Positions 53,093 to 62,698 of a stretch of 64,000 nt of DNA are shown here, one piece after another. The position numbers were made by a program, and so were the translations under genes. The notes beneath the pieces were generated by a model. It made no database searches. It saw only the letters and a list, made by a program, of their open reading frames with translations, and was not told the DNA's origin. Source of the stretch: Streptomyces sp. NBC_01142 (GTDB taxonomy: Bacteria > Actinomycetota > Actinomycetes > Streptomycetales > Streptomycetaceae); contig NZ_JAPEOR010000007.1 of the NCBI RefSeq assembly GCF_026341125.1, forward strand, positions 1-64,000. Direction: 5' to 3'. Positions within the stretch are counted from its first letter, which is position 1. Each line of letters begins with the position of its first letter.

Positions 53093-54952
53093 TCATAGCT
53101 GGAAGGCCAGGCCATCACGGGTGATGTCGACGAGGAACGCCCGATCCAGCCACCTGTTGTTGGTCTCGCAGCTGGTTTCCGACGCGAACAGGCAGGCATG
53201 GCAGGCTGCAGAGTGCAGCGTGTCGGATGGGAACTCGGGGACGTGTTCGGCGCAGAGCGGGTCGCTGGAGCAGCGGCTGGCGTCCTCGAATGCCTGGTCC
53301 AGCAGTCGCTTGAGGTAGCGGGCGCTGCCGAGGGCGACCAAGCCGCCGAGGGTGCCTTCGCTGTCGCTGGCGGCGGTGGAGAGCAGGACGCCGGCGGCCG
53401 GCTTGGTTGGGCGCCCGATGTACAGCCGTTCGCGGATGCTGGATGAGGAGTAGCCGCATTCCAGAGCGACCTGGCGCATCAGCAGGTGGCTGAAGGTGTG
53501 CAGGAGGACGAACCGGGCGATGGGGAATCCGGGCACGTACGGCTGGTCCCGGTTCTGGCACCACCGCTGGTGGGCGGCTTGCAAGGCGATGAGCCGGGGG
53601 TGGTTGGCGACCTTGCCTACCCAGCGGGACACAGCGTCCTCACGCAGCTGCAGGAAGATCCCTTCGCCGCGCTGCTCGACTGCTGGGACCCACTGGGTGG
53701 CTCCGCGCGAGAGGGAGACGCGGTTGTGGGGGATGAGGTCGCGGCGGTCAGGGGCGGCGATGCGGGTGAACGCGACGAGGGCCTGTACCTCGCGGAGCCG
53801 GGTGACCTGGACGACCTGCTCAAGCAAGTCGTCGTAGCCGACGGGGGTGGCGGTCGGGGTGGCTCGGAAGTCGGCGTCCTGCCGCGTGGTGGTGGGCTTG
53901 GCGAGCAGTCGCCACTCGTCCTCCAGCAGGTCGCCGGAGGTTTCTTCGGGCTGCGGGCCACCGGCCGCGCGGATCTTCTCGATAAGGGCCCACAGTTCGT
54001 CGGACGGCACGGAACGCAGGTTCCTCAGGTCGTTCATGCCATCGACCATCATCTGCATGAACTCCTGGGAAGGCGCCGGGCCGAAGACCTTCCAGTGGGC
54101 CCTGACCAGGTCCTCCACGGACTCCGCTTGCGGCAGATGCAGGGCGCTCGCCGTAACGCTGAACCACAGGTTGGACGCGCCGAGGACCATCAGGCGCAAG
54201 GGGGAGCCGCACGCCTCAAACCGCTGCTGGTGGGGGTGGCGTCCGCGGCAGAGAGGGAGCTTTTCGTGCCCGGTCTTGCCGGCGGCCTCTTGGAGGCTGC
54301 GCGAGGCACCGCACTCGGCGCACCTCACGGTCACCTGCGGCCCGAGCGTGCTGGCACTGTCGAGCATGACGAGTTTGGCGCCACCGCACGGCTGGGTGGC
54401 ATTGACGTGGACAAACTCGACGTATGGGAAGTCGTCAAGGTGCCCGTTGTCGCAGGCGACGATGAAGCGGGCCGGCACGCAGGCGCGCTTGTTGACCTCG
54501 CGAGTGGTCGTCTGCCTCTGGCACTGGCTGTGCACCCACTTGGCGAGGTCGGGCCGACGCCCGTAGCGGTGCACGAGATCGAACTGGCCGGGCGGGTCGA
54601 GCGGACCGAGGCGGTGGCAGCGAGGGCAGCGCACCCACCCGGGGAACGGGGTCACAGGTACCCCGACCCGGGTGTAGGGGTCGTCGGTTTCGGACGGGTC
54701 CCAGGGGGCCTTGCGCAGTGCCCGGACCTGCTGACCGAGGACCCGCTGGACCTCGGCCAGCAGCCGTGGCTCCTGGATAGTCTCCTGCCGCTCCGGGCTC
54801 CAGGCGTCCAGACTGCGCACGATGACGCTCATGGTGGGCAGGTCGACAATCGAGCCGACACCGGCGGTGGTGACCAGGTGACTGGGGCGAACCTGGCCGA
54901 TCCGGCTGGGATTACGCCGTCCGGTCGGGACGGCGCCAGCATTCAGTTTCAC
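53093..54952 (-). CDS. drmB: DrmB, DUF1998-domain protein of DISARM
   Basis: 619 aa from the GTG at 54952, which overlaps the drmA stop (GTGA) and has AAGGGAGG upstream. The N-terminus (IGQVRPSHLVTTAGVGSIVD, then LPTMSVIVRSLDAW) is typical DrmB. Cys pairs occur in VRCPRCHRLGPL and VRCAECGASRSL, and the DUF1998 end reads AACHACLFASETSCETNNRW. A DUF1998 motif region (FVLLHTFSHLLMRQVALECG) lies near residue 445. DrmB works with the DrmA helicase; together they bind and scan incoming DNA. No breaks seen. Confidence 0.92.
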   Translation of the reverse strand: MKLNAGAVPTGRRNPSRIGQVRPSHLVTTAGVGSIVDLPTMSVIVRSLDAWSPERQETIQEPRLLAEVQRVLGQQVRALRKAPWDPSETDDPYTRVGVPVTPFPGWVRCPRCHRLGPLDPPGQFDLVHRYGRRPDLAKWVHSQCQRQTTTREVNKRACVPARFIVACDNGHLDDFPYVEFVHVNATQPCGGAKLVMLDSASTLGPQVTVRCAECGASRSLQEAAGKTGHEKLPLCRGRHPHQQRFEACGSPLRLMVLGASNLWFSVTASALHLPQAESVEDLVRAHWKVFGPAPSQEFMQMMVDGMNDLRNLRSVPSDELWALIEKIRAAGGPQPEETSGDLLEDEWRLLAKPTTTRQDADFRATPTATPVGYDDLLEQVVQVTRLREVQALVAFTRIAAPDRRDLIPHNRVSLSRGATQWVPAVEQRGEGIFLQLREDAVSRWVGKVANHPRLIALQAAHQRWCQNRDQPYVPGFPIARFVLLHTFSHLLMRQVALECGYSSSSIRERLYIGRPTKPAAGVLLSTAASDSEGTLGGLVALGSARYLKRLLDQAFEDASRCSSDPLCAEHVPEFPSDTLHSAACHACLFASETSCETNNRWLDRAFLVDITRDGLAFQL

Positions 54953-57900
54953 GTGGAGCCTCCCTTGGGCGGGCGGTCGTAGTGCCAAGCAGGCGCGGAA
55001 TCGAGACTGCCGTCCCGCCGGTCAAGCTGCAGGACGATTTCCGGTTCGACCTCGCGCAGGCTCATCGGCGCGGACCACAGGTCCCAGCCCTCCTCGTCGG
55101 GGCTGCGCAGCAGCCCGGAGACGTCGGCGGCTTCCTCGTAGCCGAGGCGCCCGGCCTTGAGGGCGGTGCGCTTCTTGGCCCAGGAGTCGAGCCGGTACTG
55201 TGCGGCCTGGCGGACAGTGGCGGCCTGCGGGGCGTCGTGCAGCACCTTGGCGGCGCGCTGTTCCAGGGCGTTGAGAAGTTCGGTTACCGCAGTCCCGGAG
55301 AGCGGAACGTTGTTTGCTGCGATGTTCGGCAGGGATGCGTACGAGGAGTGGCGGACGGCGGCGGCCAGTATGCCGCTGAGCCCGCGGTCCAGGGCTCGGT
55401 CGCTGAACGGCGTGGTCGTCAGGCCTTCGACGCGCATGCCGAAGGTGGCGTGGTCGTAGCCGAAGGACTCGTAGTGGGCGAGGTCCCGGGGGCGGCTCCA
55501 CTGGTAGAGGGTGACGACCAGGCCGGGCCGCCGGGGATCGCGTCCCACCCGGGAGGTCGCCTGGATGTACTCGGCGCTGTTCTTGGGCTGTCCGGTGACG
55601 ACCATCAGGCCGAGGCGGGGTACGTCGACGCCGACCTGCAGCATGCTGGTGGCGAGCAGCACGTCGAGCGGCTGGGCGCGGCCGGCGAGTTTGGCGCGGG
55701 CCTCGGCGGCGTTGCGGCGGAACTCCTCCAGTGCGTCGGAGGAGTCGAAGCGCGGGTCGAAGGTCCGCTCCAGCTCGGCGAGGGTGCTGCCGATGCGGCT
55801 GCTGGGCATGCGGCTGGTCAGTTCGGCGACGTTGGGGCGTCGGCGGCGGGTGCGGACCTGTCGGCTCGCGAGGCGGTCGGCGACGTCGTCGTCCACCAGC
55901 CTCTTCATGCCGGCGAGTTCGCGGGTGGAGGTGAAGTAGTCGACCACCGTGAGGTAGGGGTCGGCGGCGGCGCCGTAGCGGTCGAACAGTGTCTGACCGT
56001 GCTCCAGCAGGGCGGTGACGAGGCGGATCTCGATCGACTTCAGCCGCTCGCCGGTCGCGCACACGCCCCGGTAGCGGCGGCTCGGCGTGTCCGGCCCTGG
56101 GGTCACCGAACGAGAGAAGAACGTGTCCCCCGCATCCAGCAGCTGAGGCGGGAAGATGGTCAGGCCGCGCGCGAAGACCTGCTCGACCTGGTCCCGGGCC
56201 CGGCGCACCGTCGCGGTGGAGGCAACCAGCACGGGCCGCACCGGCACACCGCCGACCGGGCGACTGCACAACCGGTCCACCACCGTCTCGTACAGGCCGA
56301 CCAGGCTGCCCAACGCGTCACTGATCAGGTGCAGCTCGTCCTGGATCACCAGGTCTGGAGGCCGTAGCCGCATCGCGGGCTGCGGCGAGGCTGCGGGCAG
56401 CCCGCCCGCAGCCGGGTGCCTACTCTTGCAGAACTCCCGGAACGTCGGCGTGCGCCATCCGTGCCGCTCGCACTTGCTGTCCACGAGGCCGAACAGCGGC
56501 GCCACCGCGTCCTTCCACGGCAGCTGGGCGAGCTTGTCAACAGTACTGATCACCAGCGACGGGGTCAGCCGGTAGATCTCCTCATCGACCGTCAGCACCG
56601 GCAGGCCTTCGCCGTTCGAGCCCCGTTCGGTGTAAAGGCAGTCGCCCTCCGGGTCACTGCAGAACACCCGGACCCGGCGCTTAAGATCGTCGGTCTTCAG
56701 ACTGGTGCCGGTCAGCTTCGACCCGCACCAGGGGCAGGCGACGAGCTGCAGCGGGCCGCCCAGCGCATTCTCGCGGTCCTGGGCATCCTCGACTTGCCGC
56801 TTGGCCTCCCCATAGCTGTTCGGCGTGACAGCGCTGCCCACCCACAGCCCGACACGGAACGGCGTCGTGCCCCAGCGACCATCCCCGGCCGCCAGACGTT
56901 CCTGCCGCAGCCACTCACACGCACACACCAGGGCCGCCGCCCGCTGAAACTGCTGAGCCGTCAGCAGCCTCAGGGTGTAGCGCATCAGGACGGCGACGCC
57001 GTTCGTGCCGTCACGCGCCTCATCACCTTGCCCCACGATGCCCTGGAGACGACGGATGGCGAAGGTGTACGCAGTCAGCCCCAGGTACGCCTCGGTCTTG
57101 CCACCGCCGGTGGGGAAGAACAGCAACTGCACCTCGCCGTCGTCCACCGAGCGGTACGCATCCCGGTGCCCCGGATCGGTCAGCCCCGGCAGGCACAACA
57201 GGACAAACGCCAACTGGAACGGGCGCCAGCTGCGGTTGGCCGGCACGTCCTTCTCGCGCAGCAACCCGCCCAGCGACAGCTCCGGCGCGTTCAGTCGGGC
57301 GCGCACCACTTCGCCGCGCACACGCTGCAACGCCATCGCCTGGTTGGCGAAACGGAATGCCTCCCGCGCGATGCCATCGTCCCGCAACAGATCGATCGCG
57401 CGATCCAACCGGTCCGCTATTTCCTCCGCTCGGGTAAACGCCGGCCGGGCCGCAGCGGCATACCCCCCAATCTCCGGATCGTCATCGATGCGGCGCTCCT
57501 GCTCCGCCAGCCACGACCGATACCCGGTGACCAGCGGCCGCAGCGCACGAACCAGATCATCACGGGCCAGCTCAGCACTCCCCAGCCGGGCCATGTCCAG
57601 CACCAGACCCGGCATACCGGAGGTGTCACCCGGCACAGTGAGGCGCACATCCGCAGCAGGGAAACACGTCGTACGCAGCCGCCAAGCCCTCACCTCGCCC
57701 GAATGCACCTCCGCGTCCACCGCACACTGCCGTCCGTGGGCATAGCTTCGCTGCGCACGGTGCAGCAGAGCGAGGTGTAGCCGCTCGGGGTCGCTGCTGG
57801 AGGGGCGATCGCCGAGCTGTGGATCGTTGTGGCCGAGGAAGACGGAGACGGTGCCGTCCACTGCGGTGACGGTCAGATGGACCTGGTAGAGACGCGCGGT

Positions 57901-58527
57901 GTCCCCCATCGAGGCGGGCAGCCTCTGGGAGTTGACCAGGGAGACGTCCACGATCCGGCGCGCGCCTCGGTGGCGCACCACCGTCCGGAGCATCACTTCG
58001 GGCTGGTCGGCATCCGGGGCGACGGGTTCGAGCTCGGCGTCGGCGTCGAGGGGGACGGTGACCGTCCCGCCCGCCGGGCGGCGCTTCCAGACCCTGCGGG
58101 GCTTGCCCTGCTCGGTCAGGTGCACCTCGGACGGCGCCCGTTCGTAGCGGCCCCACTCGGCGACCACCTTGACGGCGTCGACATCGGAGGGCACCGCGAA
58201 GGACAGCCCGAGAGCAGAGGCCGCCATCGAACCGGACCGGACGGCGGCAGGCGCCTCGGGGGCGTCGTCATCGTCCACCGACTCCACGACCTCACGGTCT
58301 ACCAGGCTTGGATCGTCCTGGCCCCGGGCGTCCTCCGAATCTTCGGAGGACGCATCGCGGGTCACCAGCCGGCCCAGCACATACCGCTCGGCCGGGCTGC
58401 TGCCCGGCGGCAGCTCCTCCTCCGGGCCGTCCCATGGCCCGTGCAGGTCACGCTCGAGAAGGCTCTCCAGCTCTTCACGGATCTCGTACGAAGTCCGCTC
58501 TGCAGCCGGGCCCGTGCCTGAGGTCAC
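54949..58527 (-). CDS. drmA: DrmA, DISARM helicase
   Basis: 1192 aa from a GTG preceded by GGAGGAGTGTCGCG. The core is a superfamily 2 helicase: Walker A LLFFPTGGGKTEAYLGL (~470), then LRLLTAQQFQRAAALV; DEAD-type box DLVIQDELHLISDALG (~724), motif III VASTATVRRARDQV, and motif VI YIQATSRVGRDPRRPG (~990). An N-terminal ~350 residues lacks known motifs. Cys pairs in VACPWCGSKL suggest a small zinc site. DrmA drives the DrmAB complex that blocks unmethylated phage DNA. It lies 64 bp after drmMI and overlaps drmB. Confidence 0.93.
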   Translation of the reverse strand: MTSGTGPAAERTSYEIREELESLLERDLHGPWDGPEEELPPGSSPAERYVLGRLVTRDASSEDSEDARGQDDPSLVDREVVESVDDDDAPEAPAAVRSGSMAASALGLSFAVPSDVDAVKVVAEWGRYERAPSEVHLTEQGKPRRVWKRRPAGGTVTVPLDADAELEPVAPDADQPEVMLRTVVRHRGARRIVDVSLVNSQRLPASMGDTARLYQVHLTVTAVDGTVSVFLGHNDPQLGDRPSSSDPERLHLALLHRAQRSYAHGRQCAVDAEVHSGEVRAWRLRTTCFPAADVRLTVPGDTSGMPGLVLDMARLGSAELARDDLVRALRPLVTGYRSWLAEQERRIDDDPEIGGYAAAARPAFTRAEEIADRLDRAIDLLRDDGIAREAFRFANQAMALQRVRGEVVRARLNAPELSLGGLLREKDVPANRSWRPFQLAFVLLCLPGLTDPGHRDAYRSVDDGEVQLLFFPTGGGKTEAYLGLTAYTFAIRRLQGIVGQGDEARDGTNGVAVLMRYTLRLLTAQQFQRAAALVCACEWLRQERLAAGDGRWGTTPFRVGLWVGSAVTPNSYGEAKRQVEDAQDRENALGGPLQLVACPWCGSKLTGTSLKTDDLKRRVRVFCSDPEGDCLYTERGSNGEGLPVLTVDEEIYRLTPSLVISTVDKLAQLPWKDAVAPLFGLVDSKCERHGWRTPTFREFCKSRHPAAGGLPAASPQPAMRLRPPDLVIQDELHLISDALGSLVGLYETVVDRLCSRPVGGVPVRPVLVASTATVRRARDQVEQVFARGLTIFPPQLLDAGDTFFSRSVTPGPDTPSRRYRGVCATGERLKSIEIRLVTALLEHGQTLFDRYGAAADPYLTVVDYFTSTRELAGMKRLVDDDVADRLASRQVRTRRRRPNVAELTSRMPSSRIGSTLAELERTFDPRFDSSDALEEFRRNAAEARAKLAGRAQPLDVLLATSMLQVGVDVPRLGLMVVTGQPKNSAEYIQATSRVGRDPRRPGLVVTLYQWSRPRDLAHYESFGYDHATFGMRVEGLTTTPFSDRALDRGLSGILAAAVRHSSYASLPNIAANNVPLSGTAVTELLNALEQRAAKVLHDAPQAATVRQAAQYRLDSWAKKRTALKAGRLGYEEAADVSGLLRSPDEEGWDLWSAPMSLREVEPEIVLQLDRRDGSLDSAPAWHYDRPPKGGST

Positions 58528-58591
58528 CGCGACACTCCTCCACTGTCGATCAGCCCGACGTTAGCCTCTCGCACCGACAGCCCTGGGCAGC

Positions 58592-61500
58592 TCACGCCCC
58601 ACCCTCCAGCGCCGCGCGCCGGTGGTTCTCCTCCAACAGCAGGTCCAGCAAATCGAATCGGGCCTCCTTGCTGACCGTCCAGCGCATGCCGATCTTCGTT
58701 GGGTGATGCCCGATCCCCAGGTCCAGATCCGACCAGCCATACGCCGCCAGCACCGCCGCATCGATCTCGGCATGCAGCTCCCGCAGAGCCTGCACCTGCG
58801 GGTCGCGGTCGTCGGGGTCATGGACGTGGTTGTACGTCGTCGTCAGACCCCAACCACGGCCCAGCATCAGCTCACGACGCTCCGCGTCGAGCCGCTGGCC
58901 AAGGCGCTCCATCTCCGGAGTGGAGTCGGGACGGGGGAGGGTCAGGAAGACGTCAGAGGGGGTATAGCGGACGTCGCGCCGAATTGTGGAGCCATAGCGG
59001 ATGGCCCAGATGGTGTGGGCACTCGACGACAAGAAAGCCAGACTCGCGAAGTCCTCCAGCGCAAAGACTACGGTGGCATCGGAAAAGACCATGTCAGTCT
59101 CGACCCGCACGGGTAGCACTGCGTTGCTATGCCTCGACAGCGCCAACACGTGGTGGCGCTTCCGAATCTCCTCGTACAGTTCCGGTGCCCGTTCGGCAAA
59201 GATCCACCAGCGCTCCCGGCGTGCTGCCCGCTTGTTGCGATCGCGTTCGGGTTTGACGAGGCGATGGACGATGTCGATCGCATCCGGGTACTGCTCGGCC
59301 CGTTCGAGGGGCCAGTCGCGGAAGTTGATGACCCATCTGCTGGCTGAGCAGTCAGGCCGCTGGTTGAGGTCCTTGCCGATGACGAAGGGAGCGAGTACCT
59401 CGGCATTGCGTGGATCTTGGCGGATCAGCTCGTCCGCCTGCCGGATTTCGAGCGTGAACCCCAAGCCGAGGACGTACGACCCGATAAACGCGCGCCTGTC
59501 GTTCTCTGCGAGCCGTCGGGGACGCCCGCTCACGCGGCCGACGGGTTCCAAATCGCCGCCGATCGCTGGGACCTCCTCGCCGTCCAGCCACGGAAGGCTC
59601 GTGCCAGACAGCGGGGCTTGGCTGCCCCAGATGTTGACGATCTCCAGGTTGGCGCTGCTGCTCGGCCAGGGGTGGCTTCTCTGCCCTCGCCGGAGCGTCA
59701 TCCCCCTTTCTGTGGCCTGGGTGAGTCCGACCTCCAAGGTGTCACCTTGCACGAGGGTGTTGGTGGTGATGTAGCCGAGCTGGCCGCGCGCGGCGAGCAA
59801 GCGCTGCGCCCGTAGGACGAAGCGGGCTGCGAGGTCCGCGCTGCCCTTTGTGCCACCGCCGTCCCAGCGCTGGAGCCAGGCCAGGTACTCCTTGCCCATA
59901 CTCCCGGTAATTTTCTGGCCGCCCAGAAACGGCGGGTTGCCGATCACCGCATCGAACCCCGGGGTCGGTGTGTCGGCGAAGACCTCCGGGAACGCGAGTG
60001 GCCAGTGCAACGGTTCGCGCGGGCTGGTGGCCTCGGGCCGTCCGGCCTGCAGATCTGCGGCCACGGTTTTCGCCAAAGCTTCCTGGTCCCTGTCCTGGCT
60101 CAGCGCCCAGGACAGTTGCAGGAACCGCTTGTCGACTTCCTTCGACCGGGCAGCTGCTGCGAGCAGGCCGGTGGCCGTGACCGCGTCGGCGACCAGCCGC
60201 AACTGGCTGCTGTTTTCTTCCGCCTCGGCAAGGAGCCGGACCTTGTGCTCAACGTCGCGGATGGTGACGACGGGCGCGGCGGTGATCCGCCGCCGCAGGT
60301 CGGCGGCGCGCTGGAGCAGTGGCCGGACCCCTGCGGTCAGGTCCAGGACCATCCCCTGGTGCAGCTTTCGTCCCGCGACGGGGTCAACGTGCAGCGCCTC
60401 CAGCTGGTCGGTGCTTCCGAGCCCGAGGAGGCTGTCGCCCGCTTTGAGCCGGTCGTCGAGGAACCCGAAGGGCCGTTCCCGGTCCATGGTGACCAGCCAC
60501 AGCGACAGTTTCGCCATTTCGACAGCAAGTGGGTTTATGTCGACGCCGTACAGGCAGTGCTCGGCGATCAGGCGGCGTGCCTCGACCTGTACCTGTTCGA
60601 TTTCGGCGTCCGAGGACAGCTTGTGCCCGGCCCGTCGGCGTACGGCCTCCAGTGCGTCGCGGCGTCCTTCGGTTTCCCAAGCTTCGACGAGCCTGTCGGC
60701 GAGGTAGCGGCAGGCGGCGGTGAGGAAGGCCCCGGAACCCATGGCGATGTCGGCGACCTTGAGTTCCAGGATCGCGGAGGAGGGCCGGAGCTGCCAGGTG
60801 CTGCGGTCGGCGGTCTCCAGCGGGCCGGGCCGGTAGACGAGGGGTTCGAGGGTGTTGCCGGCCACGTCCTCGGCCAGGGAGCGGGGGGTGTAGTGGGTTC
60901 CGCTGGCCGCGCGCCTGGTGCTCGGTGCGACGAAGCGTCCGCCGGGCAAGGTAACGGCCGGCAGGCCGCGCTCGTCGTAGCGCAGGACGGCGGCGAACGG
61001 GTTGATCGCTTCGGCGAGTTCGAGATCACCGCCCACAGCGCGCAGCACGGCTTGCCGTCGCTCCTGTTCCCCGGGGGCGGCGAGGGCGGTCACGAGGCGG
61101 GCTTTCGTCCAGCCGGTGCGGGCTGACGCCCACTCTGCGAGGCTCGGGCCGCGGTCGAGTCCGGCGAGGATGCGTGTTGCGTCGGTCAGTGCGACCTCGC
61201 TGTCGACCTTGGTGGCGCGGGGCCACTTCGGGGGGCGGATCATGCCGAGCGTGACGTCCTCGGCGGTGCGGACCTCGAGTTCGAGTAGGCCCTCGTAGAC
61301 GTAGCCGATCTGTTCGACATCGAGGGCGCGGAAGCTCAGCCGGCGGCGCTCTCCGCCAGCCTCGACGTACTGGACGGCGCGGAGCATCCGCAGCACGGTG
61401 CGGTCGTCGACGGCGGGTACCCGGCTGCCGGGGTCAGTCACGGTGTCGCGGCGTCCCTCCAGCCAGGGGAAGCGGTCGGGGTGGAACATGCTGCCGCCGT

Positions 61501-62698
61501 AGGCGGGCATGCGCAGGTCCTCGTGGGCGACGCCTTGGTGGACGGCGCGAGCGACAGCGAGCAGGCGGTGCCAGGCGCCGGTGCGGTGTTCCAGGGCCTG
61601 CTCGCCCAGCAGGCTGGCCTGGGATTCGAGCTGGTCGACGAGGCGGCTGACGCTGTAGGCGGAGACGTAGAGGGCATCGTCGCTGGGCAGCAGGCGACGT
61701 TCCTCGGCGAAGAGCAGGAAAATTACCCGCATCATCACGGTGACGACGCCAGCGTAGAACTCGTCGTCATCCACGTCGGCGAGCAGGGTCCGTCCGCCGT
61801 CGGCATCAAGGCGGTCGATGGTGCCAACGAGCATCTCGACGGCGTCGCGGACCTGTCGGCCGAGGGTTTCGGTCACCTCCTCCTGCCGCAGCAGGCTCTC
61901 TTGGAGCAGTGCGGGCAGGGTGTCGGCCTGAGCGACGGCGAGGAAGCGGGAGCGCTGCAGCAGGGCGACGAAGGCGCGCAGGGTGTCGGGTTCTGTGCTC
62001 CACAGGCTGGCGTCCCACACGGCACAGCCGGTGGTGCCGCCGCGGGGGGCCCATACAAGGGCCCACCAGCGGCCGTCGGTGGTCAGGCCGATGGGTACGT
62101 CCCGGGCCCGCAGAAGAACCGCGAGGCGTTCCACCGCGCTCGCGGTCCAGCCGCCCTGAGCGGTGCGGGTGAGCGGGTGGAGGCCCCACGGGGACAGCAT
62201 GCCGAACAGCCGCCAGGGCCCCTGGGCCTCCGTCTCCTCTGCGCTGCTGTCCTCTTCGTCCTCGTCATCCGCCGAGTTGGGGTCACCGTCCGGGTCGGCG
62301 GCGGCACCGTCCTCGTCGTTCTCGACGAAGAATGCGAAGTCCGCGCGCACGGTGAGGCCGTGCTCCTGGATCGGTTCGGCGAGGGAGTCGGGGATGGCGT
62401 TGCCCTCGACAAGGCGGTGCTGCCAGTCCAGGACGTCGTGCAGGACGGTCGTCACCAGTCGGCGCCGGTCGGCGCCAGCGTTCTCCAGGACCTCCTCGAT
62501 GGCCAGCCGCAGCTGTGCCCGGTCGCTCGCGGGGACGACCGGGAGCCCGTTGGGGAAGACCCGGTGCACTACGGGAAGGGTCAGGAACGGGCCCGAGGTC
62601 TGCAGGAGTTCGAGCCAGGAGTGGCGGCGGCGGATATCTTCGTTGATGCCGCCCGGGCGGCGGCCGGCGCCTCGGGTGTCAGGGCGTGCGGCGCTCAT
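58592..62698 (-). CDS. drmMI: DrmMI, DISARM adenine-specific DNA methyltransferase
   Basis: 1368 aa. Its ATG overlaps the drmD stop (ATGA). S-adenosylmethionine motif I is KVADIAMGSGAFLTAACRYL (~648) and catalytic motif IV is VIGNPPFLGG (~918), the N6-adenine type of large class 1 DISARM methylases. A target-recognition and C-terminal helical region follows. It marks host DNA so the DrmA/DrmB machinery spares it. An acidic insert (DEDEEDSSAEETEAQG) near residue 150 is a likely disordered linker. Confidence 0.92.
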   Translation of the reverse strand: MSAARPDTRGAGRRPGGINEDIRRRHSWLELLQTSGPFLTLPVVHRVFPNGLPVVPASDRAQLRLAIEEVLENAGADRRRLVTTVLHDVLDWQHRLVEGNAIPDSLAEPIQEHGLTVRADFAFFVENDEDGAAADPDGDPNSADDEDEEDSSAEETEAQGPWRLFGMLSPWGLHPLTRTAQGGWTASAVERLAVLLRARDVPIGLTTDGRWWALVWAPRGGTTGCAVWDASLWSTEPDTLRAFVALLQRSRFLAVAQADTLPALLQESLLRQEEVTETLGRQVRDAVEMLVGTIDRLDADGGRTLLADVDDDEFYAGVVTVMMRVIFLLFAEERRLLPSDDALYVSAYSVSRLVDQLESQASLLGEQALEHRTGAWHRLLAVARAVHQGVAHEDLRMPAYGGSMFHPDRFPWLEGRRDTVTDPGSRVPAVDDRTVLRMLRAVQYVEAGGERRRLSFRALDVEQIGYVYEGLLELEVRTAEDVTLGMIRPPKWPRATKVDSEVALTDATRILAGLDRGPSLAEWASARTGWTKARLVTALAAPGEQERRQAVLRAVGGDLELAEAINPFAAVLRYDERGLPAVTLPGGRFVAPSTRRAASGTHYTPRSLAEDVAGNTLEPLVYRPGPLETADRSTWQLRPSSAILELKVADIAMGSGAFLTAACRYLADRLVEAWETEGRRDALEAVRRRAGHKLSSDAEIEQVQVEARRLIAEHCLYGVDINPLAVEMAKLSLWLVTMDRERPFGFLDDRLKAGDSLLGLGSTDQLEALHVDPVAGRKLHQGMVLDLTAGVRPLLQRAADLRRRITAAPVVTIRDVEHKVRLLAEAEENSSQLRLVADAVTATGLLAAAARSKEVDKRFLQLSWALSQDRDQEALAKTVAADLQAGRPEATSPREPLHWPLAFPEVFADTPTPGFDAVIGNPPFLGGQKITGSMGKEYLAWLQRWDGGGTKGSADLAARFVLRAQRLLAARGQLGYITTNTLVQGDTLEVGLTQATERGMTLRRGQRSHPWPSSSANLEIVNIWGSQAPLSGTSLPWLDGEEVPAIGGDLEPVGRVSGRPRRLAENDRRAFIGSYVLGLGFTLEIRQADELIRQDPRNAEVLAPFVIGKDLNQRPDCSASRWVINFRDWPLERAEQYPDAIDIVHRLVKPERDRNKRAARRERWWIFAERAPELYEEIRKRHHVLALSRHSNAVLPVRVETDMVFSDATVVFALEDFASLAFLSSSAHTIWAIRYGSTIRRDVRYTPSDVFLTLPRPDSTPEMERLGQRLDAERRELMLGRGWGLTTTYNHVHDPDDRDPQVQALRELHAEIDAAVLAAYGWSDLDLGIGHHPTKIGMRWTVSKEARFDLLDLLLEENHRRAALEGGA

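Noticed and set aside
53486..56367. Long plus-strand frames opposite drmB and drmA
   Set aside because: Shadows of DISARM genes; no domains or ribosome sites.
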